Part shown: piece by piece, positions 55,570 to 63,936 of the stretch
Layout: each line of letters starts with the position of its first letter
Numbering within the stretch: the first letter of the stretch is position 1
From: JACKIC01 sp964543795
Lineage (GTDB): Bacteria; Planctomycetota; UBA1135; UBA2386
Direction: 5' to 3'
Assembly (NCBI GenBank): GCA_964543795.1
Contig: CAZIZN010000006.1
Location: 124,001-188,000, forward strand
DNA: 64,000 bases
Made by a program: the position numbers and the translations under genes
The notes under the pieces: generated by a model
Databases searched by the model: none
Seen by the model: only the letters and a program-made list of their open reading frames with translations
Told to the model about the DNA's origin: nothing

Positions 55570-56838
55570 TCACTCGTGCCGCAGCGCGCGGACCGGATCC
55601 ATGAGCGCGGCGCGCCGCGCCGGATAGAGGCCGAACACCACGCCCGTCGCGCACGAGATGCCCATCGCCAGCAGCACGGACCACAGCGTGATCACGGGCT
55701 TCCAGTCGGTGAACTGCTCGATCGCGAGCGCGCCGACGATGCCGAGCCCGATGCCGAGTACGCCGGCGATCGCGGTCAGCGTCACCGTCTCGACGAGGAA
55801 CTGCAGCGTGATGTCGGCCTGCGTGGCACCGATCGCCCGGCGGATGCCGATCTCGCGGGTGCGTTCGGTCACCGACGCCAGCATGATGTTGAGGATGCCG
55901 ATGCCGCCGACGAGCAGCGAGATGCCGGCGATCAACGGCAGCACGAGGTCGAACGTGCGCTGCGTCTTGGCGCGCTGTTCGAGCAGTTCGATCGGCACCA
56001 CCACCGAGTAGTCCTTGCGCTCGTGGAACGTGTCGAGGATCGCGTGGATGCCGCGCGCCGTCGCCGGCACGTTCGCCTCGCGGTCGACGCGGCAGACGAT
56101 CTGGTGCAGCTCGACGCGCGTGTACTCCTCGGACCCCTCGTTCGACGTGTAGTGCATGAGGCCGAGCCGGTCGATCACCGTCGCGTACGGCACGTAGACC
56201 TCGAGCGCGCGGTCGTCGACGCCGAGCACGGCGCGGTCGGGGTTCTTCGTCGCGAAGTCGGGCAGCACGCCGACCACGCGGTAGTAGTTGCTGCCGATCT
56301 TGAGGTCGAGGTCGAGCGGATCGCCGACGTAGCGCGCCTCGGCGATCACGCGCGCCCGCACCACGCAGACGCGCGCCCGCTCCCGCTCGTCGGCCGCGGT
56401 GAGCAGCCGCCCGCGCATCGGCCGGAAGTTCAGCACCGTGAAGTGCTCCGGCGTCACGCCCTGCACCTTCGCCTCGACGCGGCGGCCGCGGAACCAGATC
56501 CAGTCCTTGACCTCGTGCACCGGCAGGGCCGCGACGACCGCCGGCAGCGTGCGACGGATCTGCTCCAGGTCGCGGAACGTGAGCCCGTAGCGCAGCACGT
56601 AGGAACCTTCGGTCTTCTTCGTGTCCTGCTCGGCCGGCGGCTTCTGCGCGTTGATCAGGATGTTCGTCGTGCCGAGCTCCTCGATCTGCTCGAGGATCGC
56701 GCGGCGCGCCCCCTCGCCGGCCGACACCATCGACATCACCGAGGCGATGCCGAAGATGATGCCCAGCGCGGTCAGCAGCGAACGCAGCTTGTGGCGGCGC
56801 AGGTTGCGCAGCGCCTCGACGATCAGCTCGTGGAACAC
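55570..56838 (-). CDS. MacB-type ABC transporter permease
   Basis: 422 residues from GTG 56838, with GGAGG just upstream, inside the end of the ATPase gene. One N-terminal helix (LRSLLTALGIIFGIASVMSM), a large periplasmic MacB-PCD domain, and three C-terminal helices with GIGILNIMLASVTERTREIG and ALMDPVRALRHE. Drives export of peptides, lipids or drugs from the periplasm with the ATPase, membrane-fusion protein and TolC encoded upstream. A Cys-less periplasmic domain; substrate unknown. Confidence 0.93.
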   Translation of the reverse strand: MFHELIVEALRNLRRHKLRSLLTALGIIFGIASVMSMVSAGEGARRAILEQIEELGTTNILINAQKPPAEQDTKKTEGSYVLRYGLTFRDLEQIRRTLPAVVAALPVHEVKDWIWFRGRRVEAKVQGVTPEHFTVLNFRPMRGRLLTAADERERARVCVVRARVIAEARYVGDPLDLDLKIGSNYYRVVGVLPDFATKNPDRAVLGVDDRALEVYVPYATVIDRLGLMHYTSNEGSEEYTRVELHQIVCRVDREANVPATARGIHAILDTFHERKDYSVVVPIELLEQRAKTQRTFDLVLPLIAGISLLVGGIGILNIMLASVTERTREIGIRRAIGATQADITLQFLVETVTLTAIAGVLGIGLGIVGALAIEQFTDWKPVITLWSVLLAMGISCATGVVFGLYPARRAALMDPVRALRHE

Positions 56839-57563
56839 GCCGCCTCCGCGGACCGCTGCCGGCGGCCGTCGTCGGCGGCGATCGCGCCGTCGCGCAGCGT
56901 GATGCGGCGTTCGGCGCGCGCCGCCACGCCCGGGTCGTGCGTGATCATGACGATCGTGCGGCCCTGCGCGTGCAGGTCGACGAACATGCCGATGATCTCG
57001 GCCGAGGTCTTGCTGTCGAGGTTGCCGGTCGGCTCGTCGGCGAGGATCAGCGCCGGCTCGTTGACGAGCGCCCGTGCCAGTGCCGTGCGCTGGCATTCGC
57101 CGCCCGACAACATCGTCGGCAGGTGGTCGAGGCGATGGCCGAGACCGACGCGGTCGATCAGCGCCGCGGCGCGCCGGCGCCGCTCCTGGCGGCCCACGCG
57201 TGCGTAGAGCAGCGGCAGCTCGACGTTCTCCTGCACGCTGAGGTGCGAGACGAGCTGGAAGGACTGGAAGACGAAGCCGATGTGGGTCTTGCGCACCCGC
57301 GACAGGCTCTGGTCGTCGAGTCGGGCCACGTCCTCGCCGACCAGGTGGTAGGAGCCGGTGCTGGGCCGGTCGAGGCAGCCGAGGATGTTGAGCAGCGTCG
57401 ACTTGCCCGAGCCCGACGAGCCGACGATCGCCAGGTACTCGCCCTCCGCCACCGCGAGATCGATGCCGCGCAGCACGGGCACGGGGTTCTGGGACGTGCC
57501 GTAGGTCTTCGTGATGCCGCGCAGCAGCAGCACCGCGTCGCACGTGGGCTCGACCGACGTCAT
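56823..57563 (-). CDS. MacB/LolD-type ABC transporter ATP-binding protein
   Basis: 246 residues from ATG 57563, overlapping the membrane-fusion gene stop by ATGA. Walker A VGSSGSGKSTLLN, Q-loop FVFQSFQLVSHLS, signature LSGGECQRTALARAL (Glu where most have Gln), Walker B ALILADEPTGNLDS and H-loop MITHDPGVA. Powers the permease at 55570-56838, which begins within its last codons. Confidence 0.95.
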   Translation of the reverse strand: MTSVEPTCDAVLLLRGITKTYGTSQNPVPVLRGIDLAVAEGEYLAIVGSSGSGKSTLLNILGCLDRPSTGSYHLVGEDVARLDDQSLSRVRKTHIGFVFQSFQLVSHLSVQENVELPLLYARVGRQERRRRAAALIDRVGLGHRLDHLPTMLSGGECQRTALARALVNEPALILADEPTGNLDSKTSAEIIGMFVDLHAQGRTIVMITHDPGVAARAERRITLRDGAIAADDGRRQRSAEAACSTS

Positions 57564-59119
57564 GGCTTGTCGGGCTTGGCCGAGGCCTCGACGGCGGCGG
57601 CGCCCTTGGACTTCGCCTCCGGCGACGGGCTCTGCCCGTCCGCGCCTGCCGCGTCCTTCGCACCGCCGTCCTGCCCCTCGTCGCCGAGCAGCGGATTGTA
57701 GAGCAGCACCTGCTCGCGCTCCTCGAGCCCGGCGGCGATCTCGACGAACGCGTCGTTGCTGGCGCCGATCGTCACCTTGCGCTTCTGCGGTCCGGTCGCG
57801 GCGTGCACGTAGCAGAAGTGCTCGGCATCGACGGCGAACACGCACTGCAACGGCACGAACAGCACCTGCGGGCGTGTCTCGACGAGCACCTCGGCCTTGG
57901 CGCTGATGCCCGGGCGCAGCCGCTGCTCGCCGAGGCCCTTTTGGATCGTCACCTCGACGTCGAACTTCTTGACGTCGCGCGAGCCGTAGCCATCGCCGCT
58001 CGCGACGCTGGCGATGCGCGAGACCTCGCCCTCGAGCACGAGGCCCGGATAGGTCTCCATCGTCACGTTCGCGACGAGCCCCGTCTTGACCTTGTCGATG
58101 TCGGCCTCGTGGATCTTGATCTTGACCTGCAGCACGCGCAGGTCGGGGATCGTCATCAGCGTCTGCCCGCCCCACACCTGGCCGCCGACCTTGACCTGCT
58201 GGCGGTACCACGGCTCGTGAGGGTCGCCGTAGACGACGATGCCCGGGCACGGCGCCTTGAGCGTCATGTTGTCGCGCTCCTCGGTGCGCTCCTTCAGCTG
58301 GTCCTGCTGGGCCTTGAGCCGCTTCTCGTACTGCTGCACCGCGACCTTCTTCTGGCCCAGCGTCGACTCGCCGCGCTTCTGCGCCGTCTGCAACTCGCGC
58401 TCGGCGTCCTTGACCTTGGTCTCGAGGTCGGCGACCTGCATCGGGAAGGTGTACTTCTCGAAGATCGCCATCTCGAGCTCCGCGCCCTCCTTCTGCACCG
58501 TCGTGCGCTCGTACTCGATCTGGTGGTCCTCGAGCTCGGACTTCTTGATGAAGTTCTGCTTCAGCAGCAGCTGGCTGTCCTCGAAGTTCTTCTTCGCGCG
58601 GTTGTAGTTCGTCTCGGCGTCCTTGATCGCGACCTCGAGCTTCTTCTTCTGCTGCGGCGCCTCGCCGAGCACGTACTTCTCCTGCTCCTTCTTGGCGCGG
58701 TCGAGCGCGACCTCGGCCTTCGCCAGCGCCGAGACGTTCTCGACCTCCTGGATCTCGAGTTCGGTGCGCGCGGTCTTCAGGCTCGCTTCCGTCTGCAGGA
58801 TCTCGAGGTTGAGCTGCTCGATCTGCTGTTCGAGCTGGGCTGGATCGAGCTTGCAGACGACGTCGCCCTCGGCGACCTGCTTGCCCTCCTCGACGAGCCA
58901 GGTGATCTTGCCCTCGCTGCGCAGCTTCGGCGTGATCTTCTGCGAGTCCTTGGCGACCAGCGTGCCGTTCTCGGTGATCGAGATCTGCAGGTCGTCGCGC
59001 CGCACCGTGAACAGCTCGTTGGCGTTGGTCGCGCCGGCCGCGGCATCCGGCGCTCCGCGCCAGTACCAGCCGCCGACGCCGAGCAGGAGAACCGCGGGAA
59101 CGACGATCGCGAGCTTCAT
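57560..59119 (-). CDS. MacA/HlyD-type membrane fusion protein
   Basis: 519 residues from ATG 59119, overlapping the TolC stop. One N-terminal helix (LAIVVPAVLLLGVGGWYW), a lipoyl half-motif (ITWLVEEGKQVAEGDVVCKL), a long coiled coil (about 90-300, Lys/Glu-rich), then the second lipoyl half and beta-barrel (TLKAPCPGIVVYG, RPGISAKAEVLVETRP). The C-terminal tail is Asp/Gly/Ala/Lys-rich. It bridges the inner-membrane transporter to the outer-membrane channel. Confidence 0.93.
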   Translation of the reverse strand: MKLAIVVPAVLLLGVGGWYWRGAPDAAAGATNANELFTVRRDDLQISITENGTLVAKDSQKITPKLRSEGKITWLVEEGKQVAEGDVVCKLDPAQLEQQIEQLNLEILQTEASLKTARTELEIQEVENVSALAKAEVALDRAKKEQEKYVLGEAPQQKKKLEVAIKDAETNYNRAKKNFEDSQLLLKQNFIKKSELEDHQIEYERTTVQKEGAELEMAIFEKYTFPMQVADLETKVKDAERELQTAQKRGESTLGQKKVAVQQYEKRLKAQQDQLKERTEERDNMTLKAPCPGIVVYGDPHEPWYRQQVKVGGQVWGGQTLMTIPDLRVLQVKIKIHEADIDKVKTGLVANVTMETYPGLVLEGEVSRIASVASGDGYGSRDVKKFDVEVTIQKGLGEQRLRPGISAKAEVLVETRPQVLFVPLQCVFAVDAEHFCYVHAATGPQKRKVTIGASNDAFVEIAAGLEEREQVLLYNPLLGDEGQDGGAKDAAGADGQSPSPEAKSKGAAAVEASAKPDKP

Positions 59120-60738
59120 TGCCAGCCTCCCTGCGCATCGACGAAGAACAGCCCCATGTCGCGCAGCAACGACAGCCGGCCGATGAAATGCTCCACCTTG
59201 AGCCGGATCAGCGCGTTCTGCGCGTTGACGAGCGCCTGCCGCGCCTCGAGCAGGTCGCGGTTGTCGAGCTTGCCCGACTCGTAGCGGATCTCGGTCACCG
59301 TGACCGCGGCCCGCTCCTGCACGATCTGCTCTTCCTGCAGGCCGATGCGCTCCTCGGTGCTCTTGAGCCGGCGCAGCGCGTCGCGGATCTCGAGATCGAG
59401 CTGGTCCAGGCGCAGCGAGTAGCCGCGGCGGGCCTGCTCGAGCGCGATCTGTGCCGAACGCAGGTTGTTGCGCTCCGACCGGCGCTGCAGCGGGATCTCC
59501 ATCTGCAGCCCGAGCGTCGCGTTCCAGTTCTCGGGGCCGGCGCGCGAAGCCTGCGTGTCGGTCCCCGCGAGGTCGTAGCGGGCGACGAGGTCGACGTCCG
59601 GCAGCAGCGTGTTCTCGGCGATGCGCAGCGAACGCTCGCTGTCCTCGACCTGCTGGCGCTGCGTGATCAGGTCCAGCCGGTTGTGGCGCGCCGCGGCGAC
59701 GGCCGAACTCTCGCGGATGCGCACCGGCTCGTACGGCGCCTCGCTGTCCTGCACGTCGAGCAACGTCGTGGTCGGCAGGCCGAGCAGGATCTTGAACTCG
59801 TCGAGCGCACGGTCGTAGTTGGCGCGCGCGTCGATGAGCTGGTCCTTGGCCTCGATCTCGCGACGCCGCGCGCGGTAGACCTCCTGCTCGGTGTTGCGGC
59901 CGACGCGGTAGAGCGCCTCGGCCTTGCCGCGATCGAACACCGCGCCCTGGTAGTTGGCGTCCTCGATGACCAGGGTCTTCTGCTGGCTCACGAGGTCGTA
60001 GTAGGTGCGCGCCACCGAGATCGCGAAGTTCTCGCGGTACTGTTCGAAGTCGCGGATCGCGTAGACGAAGCTGCGTTCGGCCTGCGTCAGCGCCTCGTGG
60101 GAGACCTCGTAGCCCGCGCCGCGCAACAGTGGCTGCGTGAGGCTGATGCCGACCGCGCTGCCGTAGGTGTCGGGACCGCCGTCGTCACCGAACGGCCACG
60201 CCGAGGTCGCCGACGACGTCAGCGCCAGCGTGCCGCCGGTCGGCAGCAGCTGGCTCACGCCCAGCGAAGCAGCCGCGTCCTGCCGCTCGCCGCCGTCCTC
60301 CTGCGCGGCGAGCACGTAGGAGACCGCCGCGTTCCACTGCGGCCCGAACTGGAAGCGCGTGAGCGAGATCGAGAGCCCCGACTGGTAGAGCCCCTCGCGG
60401 CGCGTCAGCAGGTCGCGGTTGCTCGCAAACGCCGTCGCCAGCGACCGCTGCAGGTCGTAACGGTCGACGGCCTGCACGGCCGGTGCGGCGGGCGGCGACG
60501 GCGGCGGCGGCGCGGCGGGGTCGTTCGGATCCGGGTGCGGTGCCGCATCGGGCGGCGGCGCCGGCGGCGGCTCGACCTCGGGCTCCACGACCCACTCGCG
60601 GCGGTCGCCGAGCACCTGCTGCACGCCCTCGGCGAGGATGGACTCGACGTCGCGATCGGCGTCGCGGGTGTAGCTGTCGACCGAGCAGGCGGCGAGCAGG
60701 GACAGGACGACGAACGGGTGTGAGCTTCGATGGCGCAT
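59116..60738 (-). CDS. TolC family outer-membrane efflux lipoprotein
   Basis: 540 residues from ATG 60738. Lipobox LLAAC near residue 18, then a Pro/Asp-rich linker (about 50-85). The TolC repeats follow: long coiled-coil helices and strands, e.g. LLRGAGYEVSHEALTQAERS, GRNTEQEVYRARRREIEAKD and YESGKLDNRDLLEARQALVN. It forms the exit duct of the four-gene efflux system and is its first gene; all four overlap or nearly so. Divergent from ilvE (178 bp). Confidence 0.93.
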   Translation of the reverse strand: MRHRSSHPFVVLSLLAACSVDSYTRDADRDVESILAEGVQQVLGDRREWVVEPEVEPPPAPPPDAAPHPDPNDPAAPPPPSPPAAPAVQAVDRYDLQRSLATAFASNRDLLTRREGLYQSGLSISLTRFQFGPQWNAAVSYVLAAQEDGGERQDAAASLGVSQLLPTGGTLALTSSATSAWPFGDDGGPDTYGSAVGISLTQPLLRGAGYEVSHEALTQAERSFVYAIRDFEQYRENFAISVARTYYDLVSQQKTLVIEDANYQGAVFDRGKAEALYRVGRNTEQEVYRARRREIEAKDQLIDARANYDRALDEFKILLGLPTTTLLDVQDSEAPYEPVRIRESSAVAAARHNRLDLITQRQQVEDSERSLRIAENTLLPDVDLVARYDLAGTDTQASRAGPENWNATLGLQMEIPLQRRSERNNLRSAQIALEQARRGYSLRLDQLDLEIRDALRRLKSTEERIGLQEEQIVQERAAVTVTEIRYESGKLDNRDLLEARQALVNAQNALIRLKVEHFIGRLSLLRDMGLFFVDAQGGWQ

Positions 60739-60916
60739 CGCGAGGGGCGGTCGCAGCAGCGCGGCAGACGTCGGCCGGGTTCACGACCTTCCCGGTTTCC
60801 TCCGCGGCGAGAGCGGTCGGCCGCGATTGGAGCAGCCGCCAACCCGAGGCGTAAGGCCCCCGCCGGGAAAACCTCGCGCTGCGGACGCCGACCGGCCGTC
60901 TATCCTCCCGCCGTCC

Positions 60917-61873
60917 ATGACGCGCCCGATCGACCCGGTCCCCGCCTCCTTCCAAGTGCCGTTCACATGGCTCGATGGCCGCATCGTGCCCAGCTCCGAG
61001 GTGGTCGTGCCGATCATGACCCACACGCTGCACTACGGTCTCGGGGCGTTCGAGGGCATCCGCGCCTACGACGCCGTCGGCGGCCCCGCCGTGTTCCGGC
61101 TCGCCGAGCACACAGCCCGGCTGTTCCGGTCCGCACGGATGCTGCACGTCGAGATCCCGTTCGCTCCCGACGCGGTCGCCGCAGGCTGTACGCAGGTGCT
61201 CGCCGAGAACGGCATGCGCGAGGGCTACCTGCGGCCGATCGTGTTCGTCGACGACGGCCGCCGCGGCCTCGGCGCGATGAACAACCGCACCCGCGTGGCG
61301 ATCGTCACCTGGCCGTGGGGCCGCTACCTCGGCGACGAAGGCGTGCAGCGCGGCATCCGCGCGCAGGTCTCGTCGACGGTGCGCATGAACGCGCGCTCGT
61401 TCCTGCCCAAGGGCAAGATCAACGGCCAGTACGTGAACTCGATCCTCGCCAAGCGCGCCGCCGTGCTCGCCGGCTACGACGAGGCGATCCTGCTCGACGA
61501 CGACGGCAACGTCGCCGAGGCGACCGGCGAGAACCTGTTCGTCGTGCGCGACGGCGCCCTGCTGACGCCGCCGCTGAGCCAGCCGATCCTCGAAGGCATC
61601 ACGCGCGACTCGGTGATCGCGCTCGCCGGCGACCTCGGCCTCGCCGTGCACGAACGCAGCTTCGGCAAGGACACGCTCTACGTCGCCGACGAGGTGTTCC
61701 TCTGCGGCACGGCCGCCGAGATCACGCCGGTGCGCGAGATCGACGGCCATGCGATCGGCAACGGCGGCCGCGGCCCCGTGACCGAGGCCGTGCAGGCGCG
61801 CTACCTCGATGCCGTGCACGGCCGGGTGCCCGGCCGCGAGGGCTGGCTCACGCGCTACGCGGTCTCAAAATAG
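60917..61873 (+). CDS. ilvE: Branched-chain amino acid aminotransferase
   Basis: 318 residues from ATG 60917. Class IV PLP-fold: THTLHYGLGAFEGIRAY at the N-terminus, Lys in LPKGKINGQYVNSILAKR (Schiff-base Lys candidate), DGNVAEATGENLFVVRDG, and FLCGTAAEITPV. It converts branched-chain 2-oxo acids and glutamate to Leu, Ile or Val. Its last codon and TAG stop lie in the dispersed repeat copy E, so the C-terminus has been set by the repeat. Confidence 0.94.
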   Translation: MTRPIDPVPASFQVPFTWLDGRIVPSSEVVVPIMTHTLHYGLGAFEGIRAYDAVGGPAVFRLAEHTARLFRSARMLHVEIPFAPDAVAAGCTQVLAENGMREGYLRPIVFVDDGRRGLGAMNNRTRVAIVTWPWGRYLGDEGVQRGIRAQVSSTVRMNARSFLPKGKINGQYVNSILAKRAAVLAGYDEAILLDDDGNVAEATGENLFVVRDGALLTPPLSQPILEGITRDSVIALAGDLGLAVHERSFGKDTLYVADEVFLCGTAAEITPVREIDGHAIGNGGRGPVTEAVQARYLDAVHGRVPGREGWLTRYAVSK

Positions 61874-61910
61874 CTGCGTACCGTACCGGGTTCGTTCCAC
61901 CACCATTTGG
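61866..61910 (-). repeat. 45-bp dispersed repeat, copy E
   Basis: Plus strand reads CAAAATAGCTGCGTACCGTA and ends in CCACCACCATTTGG. It overlaps the ilvE stop (TCA AAA TAG) and lies before the convergent end of the candidate selenoprotein gene. Confidence 0.8.
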
Positions 61911-61946
61911 CCGCCGCGCGGCCCCGCGCGAAGCCGCCGCCCGCCG

Positions 61947-63626
61947 CTACTTCGCCTTCGCCGCCGCGCGTTCGGCTTCGAGCACGCGCGGGTCGACGAG
62001 CCACCAGAAGCCGGCCGACTCGACGAACACGATGCGGTCCTTCTGCGCCGCGTACCACTTCGTCCAGTCGCCGTCGGCGGGCACCAGGTCGTGCGCCACG
62101 TAGCGCGAGAGACACCGCAGCGCGCGTTCGCGATCCTCGCCGGCGGGCCCCGCCGCGAGTCCGATCCACCGTTCGAGGCTCGTGCGCGCGGCGTTCGGCG
62201 TGCCGAGCGCCATCGCGTCGCCGTCGATCTCGTAGCGCTGCTTGTAGCGCTGGCTCTTGTGCTGCTCGCCCTTGCCGCTGAACAGGTACGGCCCGTACTT
62301 CTCGAGCCACGCGGCCGCGCCCGCCGGCGAGCGGTCGGTGTAGGTCGCGAGCGCCGACTCGACCAGCTGGCCCACCTGGTGCTCCTGGATGCCGCGCAGG
62401 TAGCCGCTCTCTCTGTGCAGATCGAGATAGGTCCGGAAGATCTGCCGCGTCACGCAGACGAACGGCACCGTCAGGCTGCCGCGTTTGCCGGCCATGTAGT
62501 GCAGCACGTTGACGAGCGTGTCCTTCGCCGGCTCGAGCAGCCGCTCGGGATCCGTGGAGTAGCCCCAGTAGAACCACTGGCCCTGACGCGCGAGCGACAG
62601 GCTGCCGAGGCACTTCGCCGAATGGCCCTCGGCGAGGTTCTCGAAGCCCGGCACGTCGGTGAAGAACCCCTCGTGCGCGACGATCGTCGGGTTCCACTCG
62701 CCTTCGGGCAGCGGCTTCTCGAACGCTACGAGCGTGAACGTCTCGCCCACGCCGTCGGGATACAGCGGACTGCGCGCGCCCTCGTGGTTCTTCTGCCGCG
62801 GCGTCGCGACGCCGGGGAACGAGACCTTGTGCGGTGTCGTGAAGATCGCGTGGTCTTGGGCCAGCCCGTGGCCCTGGTGGTCCATGCAGATTCAAATGTA
62901 GCCGCTGGTCATCGCCACCTGCTGGCCCTCGATCAGCTCGGTGCCGAGGAACCCGACCGCGACCACCGGCGAAGCCGTCTTCGGGAACTTGCGCGCGTTG
63001 GCGGTCTGCCCCTTCACCTGTCGGAACGTCGGCGAATCGGCGAGCACGACGTCGACGGCATCGCACCGTGCTGCGGTGACCTTCGCGTAGGTCGTCGTCT
63101 CGACCAGCAAGCCGCGCTGCTGCAGGAAGCCGGCGATGCGCTGCGTGCGTTCCTCCTCGTCGACCGCGACGAGCAGCACGCGCAGCGCTTCCTTCGGCGT
63201 CGCGAGATCGAGTTCGATCGGCGGCAGGCACTCGAGCGGATCGCAGACCAGGAACCGCATGCGCGCCGACAGCGCGTCGCCGACGCCGATCCGCTGCAGC
63301 GGCAGGCGCAGCGTCGCCAGACCCGTGATGAGGCCCTTGTCGTCCATCGGCGCGTCGAGTTCGCCGGTCGCCGCGAACGCACCCCCCGTGATCGTGACAG
63401 CCACCGCTTCGCCGGCCCCGGTCTCGCGGCCGTAGAGGTGCCAGCCCTTCTTCAGCTCGACGACGATCGCGAGTTGGGCTCCGTCGTGGCTGGCGGCCAC
63501 CGTGAGCGGCGCACCGTCGGGCAGACCGGCAACGGTGAGGGGCGTGGCGGATGGGGCGGACTGCGCCGGCGCGACCGCGCCCAGCATCGAGAGCAACAAC
63601 GAGTGGCAACGCATCGGGCCGCGCAT
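61947..63626 (-). CDS. Candidate selenoprotein: DsbD-like N-domain, Sec/Cys-His motif
   Basis: A single frame from ATG 63626 (or ATG 63614) to the stop at 61947 is broken only by TGA at 62894-62892 (codon 245). Read as selenocysteine it gives 559 residues. Signal peptide (MRCHSLLLSMLGAVAPAQ); a DsbD-alpha-like domain (KKGWHLYGRE; CDPLECLPPIELDL with Cys at 128 and 133); an alpha/beta domain (about 145-243) resembling ThuA/flavodoxin folds; then TSGYI-U-ICMDHQGHGLAQDH; then about 300 residues with helical Trp-rich sequence (RIVFVESAGFWWLVDP). The second half has no signal peptide and no ribosome site of its own. A SECIS-like hairpin lies 17 nt after the TGA. Alternative: a pseudogene with one nonsense mutation, or two separate genes. 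Confidence 0.55.
62858..62894 (-). promoter_or_regulatory. SECIS-like stem-loop after in-frame TGA
   Basis: On the minus strand TGA (62894-62892) is followed by 17 nt and then GGGCCA-CGGGC-TGGCCC (62874-62858): a perfect six-pair stem with a five-base loop. The distance from UGA to the loop is 23 nt and G is the second loop base, within published bacterial SECIS constraints (about 16-37 nt; G among the first two loop bases). GC-rich DNA makes chance stems common, so this is support, not proof. Confidence 0.5.
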
Positions 63627-63792
63627 GCTACAGCACTCGTGCGCACCACGGCGCCGTGACAGCGGAGTTACGTGTTCGACCCGCTCCACCTCCGCGCCGA
63701 CGCTCGGCTCGACAGGAACGGTTCGCGACCGATCATCGCCGGCGATGTCCACCCGGTCCCGCTGACTGCGCGGCCTCAGGTTCATCGCCTGG

Positions 63793-63936
63793 GTGACGAT
63801 CGCCACGCTCGTGCTGGCCGAGGCGGTCATGCAGGTCGGGGCCTATGCGCTGCACCTTGCCCGACGCACGACCGCGCCGGCGGCCAGGACCGCGGCTGCG
63901 GACGCGCCGGCCACCGACCGGATCCTCTGCGTCGGC
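63793..63936 (+). pseudogene. 5' end of an SGNH hydrolase gene, cut by insertion
   Basis: From about GTG 63793 (start uncertain; the open frame begins after TGA 63763-63765) the frame encodes an anchor helix (TIATLVLAEAVMQVGAY), an Arg/Ala linker and RILCVG, exactly the run-up to the GDSFTxG block seen in the two SGNH paralogues. It then passes into unrelated repeat DNA. It is divergent from the candidate selenoprotein gene. It looks interrupted by the insertion sequence at the right edge. Confidence 0.5.

Noticed and set aside
61947..62885. Separate gene starting at ATG 62885
   Set aside because: No ribosome site or signal peptide, nine bases after the TGA, and in the same frame; better explained as the continuation of the upstream frame.
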